IMG/VR virus record: IMGVR_UViG_3300032753_000102 | Coordinates: 1-34,717 of that record | DNA from: a virus | Length of the DNA stretch: 34,717 nucleotides | Strand: one strand, 5' to 3' | In this document: positions 21,087-29,600 of the stretch, in pieces | Position numbering within the stretch: the stretch's first letter is position 1 | Layout: each line of letters opens with the position of its first letter | The notes under the pieces: generated by a model | Databases searched by the model: none | Told to the model about the DNA's origin: nothing | What the model saw: only the letters and a program-made list of their open reading frames with translations | Made by a program: the position numbers and the translations under genes

Positions 21087-21583
21087 AGAAGATTATTTTA
21101 TTAGTAACAGTAGTTGGAGTATTGGCAGGATGCGATGCTCCTGCTCCAGTCCAGAGTACTTCAACTGTTGAGGCAAAAAGACAAGAAGAAATTTCACGAC
21201 AAGCTCAACATACAGTAGGAATGCCTTCTATTGTGAACTTTGCTGAAAAACGTATGATGAAAGATATCCTTGAGATCCGAGATCAAGACGTAGCTACTAC
21301 GACCTATATCGTTGGAATGAATGGTGATCTTCATAAGTTATGTAACTCTGTTGGGTATGGATTACCTTATGCAACTCAATATACCAATCCTCAACAAGAT
21401 ACCTATTACACTTCACAAAGTAGTGTTCATACTGTTCTTCCACAGCCAGACCCTAATGGTTTATATTCACCAGCTAGTGCAGATGGTACATGGGTGCAGT
21501 GTGTAGATTCTAAGAGTGGTAAAGCAAAAGTTGTATATATTGAACCACGTATTATTGTTAGTCCAATTCCATTAGGGGGTTAG
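21083..21583 (+). CDS. Predicted lipoprotein
   Basis: 166 residues. N-terminal signal MKKIILLVTVVGVLAG with lipobox LAGC: cleavage before C17 would leave a lipid-anchored protein. The conserved core (EKRMMKDILEIRDQDVATTT; HKLCNSVGYGLP) and ending (VYIEPRIIVSPIPLGG) match a widespread family usually paired with the previous gene. It is probably in the inner or outer membrane. Function unknown; superinfection exclusion or lysis support are possible. Confidence 0.75.
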   Translation: MKKIILLVTVVGVLAGCDAPAPVQSTSTVEAKRQEEISRQAQHTVGMPSIVNFAEKRMMKDILEIRDQDVATTTYIVGMNGDLHKLCNSVGYGLPYATQYTNPQQDTYYTSQSSVHTVLPQPDPNGLYSPASADGTWVQCVDSKSGKAKVVYIEPRIIVSPIPLGG

Positions 21584-21584
21584 T

Positions 21585-21752
21585 ATGAAAGAGTGGCATA
21601 AACACGCAATCTTGCTTGTATTAGGAGTGCTATTTGTATTATTTATTGAGTACGTTCATGCATCAGAAAGATGTGTAAAAGATAGTAACGGAGGTATCTG
21701 TTGTTGGAATACAGATGAAGAAGGAACAATCAAACCAATCAGTTGTGCATAA
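21585..21752 (+). CDS. Small secreted or membrane-anchored cysteine-rich peptide
   Basis: 55 residues. An N-terminal hydrophobic helix (AILLVLGVLFVLFIEYVHA) is followed by a short part with four cysteines (RCVKDSNGGICCW, ISC). This could form disulfides in the periplasm. It sits 1 bp after the lipoprotein stop. Confidence 0.55.
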   Translation: MKEWHKHAILLVLGVLFVLFIEYVHASERCVKDSNGGICCWNTDEEGTIKPISCA

Positions 21753-21762
21753 GGAGAAGAAA

Positions 21763-21939
21763 ATGCGACCATTACGTGATGAATTAATTTTGAATTTTAT
21801 GATGGCTTTAACAGGTAATCAAAGTATCTGTGTTGGATCAGAGGAAGATCCACAATGGATTGTTGAGTATGCTGAGAAACTTGCTGATGCTTTTTTAAAC
21901 AAACCAACTATCGAGGATAAAAATGGTAATCCCGTATGA
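21763..21939 (+). CDS. Small hypothetical protein
   Basis: 58 residues from ATG 21763 (MRPLRDELILNFMMALTGNQ), chosen for its AAGGAGAAG ribosome-binding site. Helical with a long acidic helix (EYAEKLADAFLNKP). Overlaps the next gene by 17 bp. No family recognised. Confidence 0.6.
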   Translation: MRPLRDELILNFMMALTGNQSICVGSEEDPQWIVEYAEKLADAFLNKPTIEDKNGNPV

Positions 21940-22126
21940 CACTGGTAAGGTAAAGATTGGATGCTATTACGAACGTCCACGTTACGTTGAGCATGATAGA
22001 GATATGTTGATGTTGCAGTTATGCTTAATCGGGGATGCTCGTAAAGCTAGGATTCAATACTGGATTAATGTATCCTACTTGACCGCAGTAGCATTTATCT
22101 TTTTAGTCATGATTTTTAAGAGGTGA
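21923..22126 (+). CDS. Small membrane-anchored protein
   Basis: 67 residues with a soluble N-terminus (MVIPYDTGKVKIGCYYERPR) and one C-terminal hydrophobic segment (LTAVAFIFLVMIFKR), making a tail-anchored protein. The stop overlaps the DUF3310 region. Confidence 0.55.
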   Translation: MVIPYDTGKVKIGCYYERPRYVEHDRDMLMLQLCLIGDARKARIQYWINVSYLTAVAFIFLVMIFKR

Positions 22127-22128
22127 GT

Positions 22129-22338
22129 ATGAGCGCAAATGAGAAGCAGATTGGCGGAGATCATTACAAGGGTAAAGCAATACAACCTTGGGATTACATT
22201 ACCGCTAATAACATTCCATACTTAGAAGGAAACATTATTAAGTATGCAAGCAGATGGCGTGATAAAGGTGGTATTGACGATCTAAGGAAAGTCATTCATT
22301 ACGCTGAGAAATTAATTGAATTGGAGAGTAACAAATGA
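22129..22338 (+). CDS. DUF3310 family protein
   Basis: 69 residues from ATG 22129 (MSANEKQIGGDHYK) with GAGGT upstream; a GTG six bases earlier is less likely. The family signature is complete: GGDHYKGKAIQPWDYI, NIIKYASRWRDKGG and DLRKVIHYAEKLIE. DUF3310 proteins are very common in phages and are sometimes called nucleotide-kinase-like, but their biochemistry is not settled. ATGA overlap with the ERF gene. Confidence 0.88.
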   Translation: MSANEKQIGGDHYKGKAIQPWDYITANNIPYLEGNIIKYASRWRDKGGIDDLRKVIHYAEKLIELESNK

Positions 22339-23024
22339 GCGTATATAAGAAGTTACAAGAAGCCCGTGTTAAGTTGCATAGCACCCAGCTTAATAAGTCT
22401 GGTGAGAATAAGTTTGCTAAGTTCAAGTATTTTGAGCTAGGTGACTTTATTCCACAGGTAACGGAGATCTTCAATAAGGTAGGTCTATGTGGAGTTGTAT
22501 CGTTTACTCAAGATACTGCTTACTTGACTGTTCATGAAACTGAAGGTGATGGCTATATTACTTTTACTACCCCATTGGTTTACGCCAGCGTAGAGAAGAC
22601 ACAGCCTATTCAGAACTTAGGATCGACTCATACATACATTCGCAGATACTTATGGCTAATGGCTATGGAGATCGTAGAGAATGATGTGGTGGATTCTGTA
22701 GAGCCTAAAGCACCAGTTAAAGCAGAAGCTCCAAAGGTTACACCTAAAGCTGAAGTTAAACCAGAGCCTAGGAAAGAAGAGTTCTTTGATAGTTCTGAGC
22801 CTTGGCAAGTATCGGTAGATGTATCGAAAGATGGATGGCCTGTAGCAGTTAAAGAAGGTATTGCTGTATTGATTAAGTTGGCTAAGAAGCCAGAGGATGT
22901 AAACAGTATTTACAGAATCAATATGCAGCTATTAGAGCAGTTGAAGGTAAAAGACGTAGCAGTATTTGATGAGATTTTTGCAACATTTAAAATAACTAAA
23001 GAAGCATTGAAAGGCACAGAATGA
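22335..23024 (+). CDS. erf: ERF-family single-strand annealing protein
   Basis: 229 residues. The ERF core (about 1-120) is visible: KLQEARVKLHSTQLNKSGEN, FKYFELGDFIPQVTEIFNKV, and GSTHTYIRRYLWLMAMEIVE, matching Erf of phage P22 and relatives. ERF forms rings that anneal complementary strands for recombination or genome circularisation. The C-terminal part has a Lys/Pro/Ala-rich linker and a helical domain, probably protein interaction. Together with the RecB-like nuclease and RusA this gives an end-resection, annealing and resolution set. Confidence 0.88.
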   Translation: MSVYKKLQEARVKLHSTQLNKSGENKFAKFKYFELGDFIPQVTEIFNKVGLCGVVSFTQDTAYLTVHETEGDGYITFTTPLVYASVEKTQPIQNLGSTHTYIRRYLWLMAMEIVENDVVDSVEPKAPVKAEAPKVTPKAEVKPEPRKEEFFDSSEPWQVSVDVSKDGWPVAVKEGIAVLIKLAKKPEDVNSIYRINMQLLEQLKVKDVAVFDEIFATFKITKEALKGTE

Positions 23025-23275
23025 GTGATTACCCAAACACAGGCATATTGCATAAAACCAAAGAGAAGAAACACGAGAAAGCCCCTGATATGTGGGGAAA
23101 ACTTGAGTTAGATCGTGACTATGTACGTTCATTACTGGAAGAAGGTAACGGATTGATTCTTATCAAGATTGATGCATGGGATCGTGAAAGCGCTGCAGGA
23201 AACCAGTTTTTATCTATTAAAGTAAATACATGGAAACCAACTAATAAAACTGAAGAACGGATGCCTGAATTATGA
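23021..23275 (+). CDS. Small conserved protein beside recombination genes
   Basis: 84 residues. NTGILHKTKEKKHEKAPDMW, a central helix, then AWDRESAAGNQFLSIKVNT. This follows a widespread small phage/plasmid family whose members start with N-T-G-x-L-x-K and end with a W-x-x-x-x-x-G-x-x-[FM]-[LM]-S-[LI] strand. Its role is unknown but likely DNA-related. ATGA overlaps on both sides. Confidence 0.6.
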   Translation: MSDYPNTGILHKTKEKKHEKAPDMWGKLELDRDYVRSLLEEGNGLILIKIDAWDRESAAGNQFLSIKVNTWKPTNKTEERMPEL

Positions 23276-23472
23276 TTAAGAAAGCTATTACTAAAAAAGA
23301 AACTCCAGTAGATTGGGAGCGATTAGCAAAGAATCTTCAGGAAGCCTTGGCTAAAGAAATGAGAGTTACTCAAGATCTTGAAAATGAAAATGCTGAATTG
23401 TTAATGGAAATTTACAAACATCAGGGAGTAATTATTTACTTGGAGAAAAAACGTGGAAACGATCCAGTTTGA
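23272..23472 (+). CDS. Small coiled-coil protein
   Basis: 66 residues. After a basic start, one long helix (WERLAKNLQEALAKEMRVTQ, LENENAELLMEIYKHQG) suggests a dimeric coiled coil. Function unknown. Confidence 0.55.
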   Translation: MIKKAITKKETPVDWERLAKNLQEALAKEMRVTQDLENENAELLMEIYKHQGVIIYLEKKRGNDPV

Positions 23473-23863
23473 GGGAATTAAAACTGGATTGAAGCAGTCT
23501 AAAGATGGCTATATGCTGTCTTTAGCTGTCCACCCAGATGATTTACCAGATAATCTCATAAGAGACTTTGTAGGCGCTCGTTATATGGTAGTAATGGTAA
23601 GGCTAGGAGATGATGAGAAACCAGTCGTACAGGCTCGTAAAAATGATCCTGCTGTATCTATGGCTGGGTTAGTCTGTAGAGATAAATATTTTTGGAATTA
23701 TATTTCTCTTCGTGAAGGTGAGCTTGTTACTTCAGAAGCAGAGTGTTCTGAATGGATGAAGATGCATTTTGACATTGATTCACGAGCAGAATTTAAAACT
23801 AATACGGAAGCTAGAGAAAAATTCATTAAATTTAAGGAAGAGTTTGAAAAATGGAAAAAGTAA
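23453..23863 (+). CDS. Hypothetical 136-residue protein with GTG start
   Basis: Begins at GTG 23453 (METIQFEGIKTG) with GGAGA upstream. The N-terminal half is beta-rich (GLKQSKDGYMLSLAVHPDDL, ARYMVVMVRLGDDEKPVV) and looks like a compact OB- or SH3-like barrel; the rest is helical and basic (REKFIKFKEEFEKWKK). An ssDNA-binding or recombination-accessory role is possible from context only. Confidence 0.55.
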   Translation: METIQFEGIKTGLKQSKDGYMLSLAVHPDDLPDNLIRDFVGARYMVVMVRLGDDEKPVVQARKNDPAVSMAGLVCRDKYFWNYISLREGELVTSEAECSEWMKMHFDIDSRAEFKTNTEAREKFIKFKEEFEKWKK

Positions 23864-24132
23864 ATAAATTAGTACCATATTCTGTATACCTTCCAAAGGA
23901 ATACCATGACCGTATCAGTGCATTTGCAAAGGAACGCAAAGCGTCTGGAATGATTAGGGATGCAATTTGCATGATATTAGATGGTGGAGATCAGTATAAG
24001 TCTGGGTATAACCAAGGAATTCGTGATGCTGCAAAGGCCGTAAAACGTATCTCAGAACTCAAGGTTATTGCTTATAAGGGTAAGTACATGGATACCCTAG
24101 TATTAGAACAATTAGATCAATTGGAGATATGA
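23851..24132 (+). CDS. Ribbon-helix-helix DNA-binding protein
   Basis: 93 residues. The first 50 fit the Arc/MetJ-type fold: strand VPYSVYLP, helix KEYHDRISAFAKER, and helix SGMIRDAICMILDG. Such proteins dimerise and bind operator DNA. The C-terminal part (YNQGIRDAAKAVKRISELKV) may oligomerise. It is the best candidate regulator in this operon and might bind one of the palindromes. Confidence 0.6.
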   Translation: MEKVNKLVPYSVYLPKEYHDRISAFAKERKASGMIRDAICMILDGGDQYKSGYNQGIRDAAKAVKRISELKVIAYKGKYMDTLVLEQLDQLEI

Positions 24133-24284
24133 TGAAACACGGATGGAAGACTAGGATAGATGAACGGGTTTACTTTGAACGTAAGAAAGCTGAACGGGAA
24201 GAACGTGCAGCAATTATGGAATTAGTAAAAATGAAGTTTGAGCAAGAGCGTATTCTTGCTACGATGAAACAGGAGATGCACTAA
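24132..24284 (+). CDS. Small charged helical protein
   Basis: 50 residues (MKHGWKTRIDERVYFERKKA...), almost entirely a charged helix ending MKQEMH. Its start shares one base with the previous stop and its stop shares one with the next start. No family recognised. Confidence 0.55.
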   Translation: MKHGWKTRIDERVYFERKKAEREERAAIMELVKMKFEQERILATMKQEMH

Positions 24285-24508
24285 TGGAAGATCCAGTAAA
24301 AGAACTCGCTGTAGAGGTATTTCAGTTTCTATTGCCCAAAGCTAACGTAGATACCACAATTATTTTATCGGCATTAAGTATGGTATTAGCTACCGTTGCT
24401 GTGGAATCTGGTATGGAAGAAGAAAAGGCCGTATATGCTTTTCGCAAATCCTATGGAAACTCTAAACGTAGACTTAAACAAGTTATAAAAGGAATGCCAA
24501 ATGAATGA
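24284..24508 (+). CDS. Small hypothetical protein
   Basis: 74 residues. Helical, with a moderately hydrophobic middle (TTIILSALSMVLATVAVESG) and a basic end (SYGNSKRRLKQVIKG). The middle could be a weak membrane segment or a buried helix. Overlaps the next gene by 8 bp. Confidence 0.55.
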   Translation: MEDPVKELAVEVFQFLLPKANVDTTIILSALSMVLATVAVESGMEEEKAVYAFRKSYGNSKRRLKQVIKGMPNE

Positions 24509-24674
24509 GAATGATCTAAGAGATTGTTTTGCTATGTTTGCTACATTGGGATTGGTTAGTAAACATACTGCATTTGACCCCGTAGAACCTTGGAGAATAG
24601 CCGATAGCATTATGGAAGCTAGAGATCAAAAAGAAGAAGGTATTGTTGCAATTAAGAAAAGGGTAAAGAAATGA
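24501..24674 (+). CDS. Small hypothetical protein
   Basis: 57 residues (MNENDLRDCFAMFATLGLVS...), helical, with a basic C-terminus (EGIVAIKKRVKK). ATGA overlap with the next gene. No family recognised. Confidence 0.55.
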   Translation: MNENDLRDCFAMFATLGLVSKHTAFDPVEPWRIADSIMEARDQKEEGIVAIKKRVKK

Positions 24675-24961
24675 GTGAATATCAAAAGCCTATGTCAGAA
24701 GAAGGTATGAGTAACTGGGATAAGATCTTTAAAAAGTCAGATAGTAACCTTGGTCTATCTCCTCATGAGATGCTTTATAAGGCTAAAGATTTATACACTC
24801 GGTATATGACAGGTCAAATAAATAAAAATGTTTTTAAAGAAGACATGACAAATTTAAATATTGCCAGTAATATCCTTAGCAGAGCTGACGAGTTTGATCA
24901 ACACCCAGAAATTCGTGAAGCACTTGTACAACTTGCTTCACTTTTATCGAAAATATCATGA
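24671..24961 (+). CDS. Hypothetical helical protein
   Basis: 96 residues. The N-terminus is polar (MSEYQKPMSEEGMSNWDKIF); the rest is helical (PHEMLYKAKDLYTRYMTGQI, then ALVQLASLLSKIS). ATGA overlaps on both sides. Confidence 0.55.
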   Translation: MSEYQKPMSEEGMSNWDKIFKKSDSNLGLSPHEMLYKAKDLYTRYMTGQINKNVFKEDMTNLNIASNILSRADEFDQHPEIREALVQLASLLSKIS

Positions 24962-25143
24962 TTGAACCAATTCCGTTTTTAGGGCATGTAGTAGTCGATG
25001 ACTTTACTAGAAAAGATGTCTATATGTGGGCTTCCGATGCTGGATTCTCTACATTTGATATTCAAAATAACATTCATAGATTAGAGAAGTTTGCTAGAGC
25101 TGTTGAATGGTTTATTGCTGATCGTGAGAAAGACAGCGAATGA
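24958..25143 (+). CDS. Small hypothetical protein
   Basis: 61 residues (MIEPIPFLGHVVVDDFTRKD...). Strand-rich start and helical acidic end (LEKFARAVEWFIADREKDSE). ATGA overlaps on both sides. Confidence 0.55.
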   Translation: MIEPIPFLGHVVVDDFTRKDVYMWASDAGFSTFDIQNNIHRLEKFARAVEWFIADREKDSE

Positions 25144-25361
25144 GCTGGAATCTCAGGCTTGTAGACCATACAGATGATGACGGGATAGACTTCGTAGAGA
25201 TTTGCGAGGTCTATTACGATGAACTGGGTATCCCAATGGGATATTGCGCTGCTTCTATGTATGGAGATAATAAGGAAGATGTAAAAACTTACCTTTTATG
25301 GGCGCTAGAGGCTTTAGATAAACCTGTTTTGAGTTTTGAATTTAATCAACTAGAACATTAA
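25140..25361 (+). CDS. Small hypothetical acidic protein, last gene of operon
   Basis: 73 residues. VDHTDDDGIDFVEICEVYYD and the later helix EDVKTYLLWALEALDKPVLS suggest a small alpha/beta protein like phage antidefence or modification factors, but no family is evident. Its stop is 9 bp from the convergent stop of the metallophosphoesterase; the AT-rich gap with T-runs may terminate both transcripts. Confidence 0.6.
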   Translation: MSWNLRLVDHTDDDGIDFVEICEVYYDELGIPMGYCAASMYGDNKEDVKTYLLWALEALDKPVLSFEFNQLEH

Positions 25362-25370
25362 TTTTAATTT

Positions 25371-26339
25371 TTAAATTTTTAAAATTTCCCCTCTAAATTC
25401 TACTTTATCTTCCCCGCATACCATTACAAGTTCCGGCATTAGCATCCTACCTTGATCGAATGACAGCATTACAAATCCTGATCTCCAGTCTTTTGGGCCA
25501 TCTTCACAGTATTCAAAAGTAGCGGACATAGGATCTGCTAAACAACCAGTCTGAACACCCCACCACGTACCTTGAAAATTAGTAATAGGAGAGGCACAGA
25601 GGACGTGCGTATGACCAGTGACTATATTGGTATTCCCAGCAGCTAAAAGGTTAGAATAGCCAGCTGTACGGCCTCCCTTGAGACGATGCTTAATGACTGT
25701 ATCCTCACCTACCCAAAAGCTCCAGCAAGTCTCCCACATAGGGAAATGATACTTTAATGAAAATCCATCTACACCAGAGTACTCAGGAACTTTATTAACC
25801 AGCCAAGATTCGTAGCGCATGTCATGATTGCCCAGCGTCCAGATCAATCTACATCCAGCAGGACGTACCTTCTCGATCTCCCCCAAATGCCATCTACAGG
25901 ATTCTAGTTCTTCTAAAACAGTAGGTTTCTGATCATAATTAATGGATGGGAATCTGCTAAGAACTTGCCCGTCAAATGCATCACCGTTACAGATAATGAC
26001 TTCAGGCTTGAAATGCTCTATGAACTTGAGTAATGCTTTAAATGCTGTAGTGGTTTCATCAGTAAAGTGAGCATCTGAGAAAACTAGAATCTTTTTAACT
26101 TTGTCAACTTCTATGCCTCTTCGGACGTTATGAGCAGCTTGAGCCACCTTTGGAGGCTTTTTTTCTTCTCGTTGAGAATTGGTAGTAGGAAGCTCTATTT
26201 TGTAGCGTATTTCTAAATTCCTACGTCTAGTCATAGCGCTTCTAGGGTTCATGCCTAATTTCTTACCAACTAATGCAGGGCTACCTAATTCTCTCCAAAT
26301 TCTGATAAACTCCTGATCTGACTCTTCGCTGTGTCGCAT
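25371..26339 (-). CDS. Calcineurin-like metallophosphoesterase with N-terminal HTH-like region
   Basis: 322 residues. The two-metal phosphoesterase motifs are complete: D89-x-H91 (FSDAHF), GDxxD-like N118-GD-x-x-D123, G170-NHD (GNHDMR), H218 (KHRL) and GHTH (242-245). The first 50 residues (SPALVGKKLGMNPRSAMTRR) look like a helix-turn-helix, suggesting a DNA- or RNA-targeted phosphatase or nuclease. Such fused proteins occur in phages; natural substrates are unknown, possibly DNA ends or cyclic nucleotides. Convergent with the rightward operon and divergent from the YbcO-like gene. Confidence 0.85.
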   Translation of the reverse strand: MRHSEESDQEFIRIWRELGSPALVGKKLGMNPRSAMTRRRNLEIRYKIELPTTNSQREEKKPPKVAQAAHNVRRGIEVDKVKKILVFSDAHFTDETTTAFKALLKFIEHFKPEVIICNGDAFDGQVLSRFPSINYDQKPTVLEELESCRWHLGEIEKVRPAGCRLIWTLGNHDMRYESWLVNKVPEYSGVDGFSLKYHFPMWETCWSFWVGEDTVIKHRLKGGRTAGYSNLLAAGNTNIVTGHTHVLCASPITNFQGTWWGVQTGCLADPMSATFEYCEDGPKDWRSGFVMLSFDQGRMLMPELVMVCGEDKVEFRGEILKI

Positions 26340-26368
26340 TACAATCCTCTAGTGTTTAATGTAACCAT

Positions 26369-26680
26369 TTGAATAATATAACAAAATTGTATAGAAACAA
26401 ACAAATCCTTGAAATACTTAGAAATTCACCATGTCAAGCGTGTGGTCGGTCTGACGGCACAGTTGTGGCAGCTCACTCAAACCAACTCAGAGATGGAAAA
26501 GGCCGTGGAATCAAATCCCACGATTTTAGGGTCGCTGCATTGTGCTACCCCTGCCACATGGAACTTGACCAAGGAAAAGACATGGACAAACAGGAAAGAG
26601 TAGAGTTCTGGGAAGAAGCCCATAGAAAGACTATAGGCTGGCTTTTTGAGAACAATCTCTTATCTGTTAAACCCCATTAA
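26369..26680 (+). CDS. ybcO: YbcO-like HNH nuclease (DUF1364)
   Basis: 103 residues. CQACGRSDGTVVAAH (C22, C25, H36) and ALCYPCHMELDQ (C59, C62, H63) match the YbcO/DUF1364 zinc-binding HNH-like fold of lambdoid prophages, thought to act in recombination or DNA repair. No ATG or clear ribosome-binding site is seen; TTG 26369 or TTG 26387 are the candidate starts, so the exact N-terminus is uncertain. Its stop overlaps the stop of the giant minus-strand gene by 4 bp. Confidence 0.8.
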   Translation: MNNITKLYRNKQILEILRNSPCQACGRSDGTVVAAHSNQLRDGKGRGIKSHDFRVAALCYPCHMELDQGKDMDKQERVEFWEEAHRKTIGWLFENNLLSVKPH

Positions 26681-29600
26681 TCCTGAAACGCCTTTACCTT
26701 ATCATTAAATCTTGTCATGATGGCTTGTTTACGGTCATCAAGAGTTCTGATCTGCTCATCAGTTCTACCAGCTTTTTCCCATGCTTTCTTTTGTTTATTT
26801 AATAATGCTATTTGATTAGATGCATTATTAGCTTGTTGCCACAAACGGGCTTCAGGATTACTTTGCATGTATTCATTAACATTTTCTTTACGCTGTCTAA
26901 TGCCTTTAATTGTGGCTTCATATTCACCCATTTTATTGATGTTATCGTAAAAATGTTGTGAGTTAGCAGCAGGAGAATTAGTATCCCCATAAAAACGTCC
27001 AGCAAGAGGAATATCATATGAAGCTAATTGATCAGTATTTCCGGTAGATATAGCAGTAGCAGCTTTACCAACTTTCATTACTTCACGACCAGCACCACCA
27101 GTAGCTTGACCTACTAAATAATCTAATTGATCGCCTGTAGGACTGAGGAATCCTTTAACATCTTCTGTACCACCAGTTACATAATTAATAGCTTCTGCAA
27201 CTTTTTTATTAATTTCTGTAGCTCTTTCGCTGGTACGGCTTAAACCTGTACTTGGCTCATTAGGACGCTCTTGTTTAGAAATATTTCTACCAAAAGCATC
27301 TTTATTTGTTGCTAAAGCTACTACTGGGTCTAACACAGTTGGAGAAATAGTTTGCAACGAAAGATTTCCACCGCCTAATGGGTTAAATGCATCAGCAACG
27401 ACAGAAGCCATATTACCTGCATGTTTTGTAAAGTCACCATGTAAACCAGTCTCTACTGCAATACGCCCCATGTTAGGAAGGAAATGTAAACCTAGTGGAT
27501 AAGGAATAGCAATATATTTTCCATCTGGCGTAGGAATAATAAAGTTACGAGACTTTACAAATTCAGGAGGATCGTCATCTCCAAATCCTGCGAGTGCCAT
27601 CATTCCAGCTTGCATAGCTCCTAAACCTATGCCGCCAATCATTAACTTTTTACCTGCTGGACCTGCTAGGGTTTGTGTCATGCGAGATACACCCTGTACA
27701 GAAGCATTAAAAAACGCAAAGTAATTATTAATCATTTGACCATAAGCACCTTTACGATCAAAGTTTACAGTTAACTCTTTAGCAATAGTGGCTGCTTTTT
27801 CTGAAGATAACCCTTTATCTTTAGCTGCTTTAAATGCTGATAAACGAATAGCATTTTCAATAGAATCATTGAAGTCTGATAAACCATTAAAGAATGCTGA
27901 AGCAGTTTTCTTGGCAGCATTGCTATGAAGATCTTTTATCTTATCATCCAGAATATTGCCTTCTTCTGCACGTTTTTTTAATTGCTCACGATATAGTGTT
28001 TGACCACCAAATTCTCTAAATTCTTGGTATGTTTTAGCCCATTCAGTGTCCGGTAAAGGAGCGCCAGAACGTTCTGATCTCATTGTTCTCCATACTGCAG
28101 CCATTGCAGGTTGAATGCCAGAAGCAACTTTCTTTTGTTGACCAGCAATTTCTGTACTAGATAAGTTTGCCATTGCGGAACCAAAGTCACGCAAAAAGTT
28201 TAACCCACCAAATACTGGATTCCATTGCGTATTGACTTTAGCCATCCACTGAGTAACTTTACCAATCTGTTGCCCAGCAAGGCCAATAGTAGGTGTATCC
28301 ATATTACGGAAAGACCTAGCCATATTAATTGATGTTTGATTTTTTGGATTAAAGAAAATAAAACGATCTTGTCCATTGATGCGAATAGGAAATACATTAT
28401 CCCCATAACGCTTTAGTGGATTTGTTTTAAATGTTACACGATCTAATCCCGTTACTGGATCTACATCAATAACACGTTGTTGTGGCTCTTTCATATATCC
28501 AACAATTGAACTTCCTTCTAAACCCATTTCATTTAATTCACGTGCTAATAATTCTGGATTTCTAATAGCATCTGGGTTTACTGCTTTCCATATTTCAGGA
28601 TTAGGAGACTGAATGGCAAGACCATATAAAGCATGATCAACTTTCATTTTTTGAGCAATTTCTAAAGCTCTTTCATGTTGACCAATAATATTATTAACAA
28701 TGTCAGTAACTTCTTTTTCTGAACCCATTGCACGTTTACCAAATGATCCACTTAATCCTAAGCCTTTTCCTGAGGAAGACATAGGAAATTGAATTTCATC
28801 TTGAACACGCTCTAATGGAACATAGTGTTCATAAGCTTTATTCCATTGATCAATAGTCTCTTGAGTTTCTTGACCAGACTCTACTAAAATTCTTTGGGTA
28901 TCTTTTTTTATCTTATCAAAATCTTTAGCTACACTTTCTAATGCAGCTTTCTTTTGTGCAGTTAACTCTTTAAAATACTTTTTAGCATCTTCAGTATGAA
29001 TACCAGATGCACGATCTTTTAATGGATAAGGAATAACATCACCAGTCTCTGTTACGATATCTGGATTAATTTTGTTCATTTGATTATTGCGCTCTTCTGC
29101 ATGACGGTTATGCAGATAGTCACTAACTTCTTGTGTTTTTAATCCAAGTTTATCAATTTTCTTTGCCAATGGATCAAGAGTATTTTCATTAAATACTCGT
29201 GCATCATTAGCATACTCACTGTGATATAAACCTAATTTTTCATAAGGATTGAAACGCTCTGCTATTTTTGCTCCATTTTTCTTAATAGCTTCAATAGTGC
29301 GTTTAAGATCAATATAACGATCTTGTGTTTTACGAACAAATTCAGTTAAATGACTAACAGTAGGAGCTTCAAAGCTAGGAGCTGTTGTTTTAGGAAGAGA
29401 ACTTAAATAAACATTTGGAAATTCTTTAGCAAACTTTGCTTGATTGTATCTTTCCATGTCGCTAACAATATTTTTAGCAACTTCTGGTTTTTTTTCTTGT
29501 TTTTCAAACATCGGACTTATAGAAGTAGAATCCTTAGTTGAGGAAAGCCTTCCTTCTTCAGCAGATTTAAATATATCTTCACTGTTTTTAAAACCACGAC

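Noticed and set aside
26369-26390. ATG 26359 as the start of the YbcO-like gene
   Set aside because: It is not in frame; only TTG codons at 26369 and 26387 are in frame after the upstream stop.
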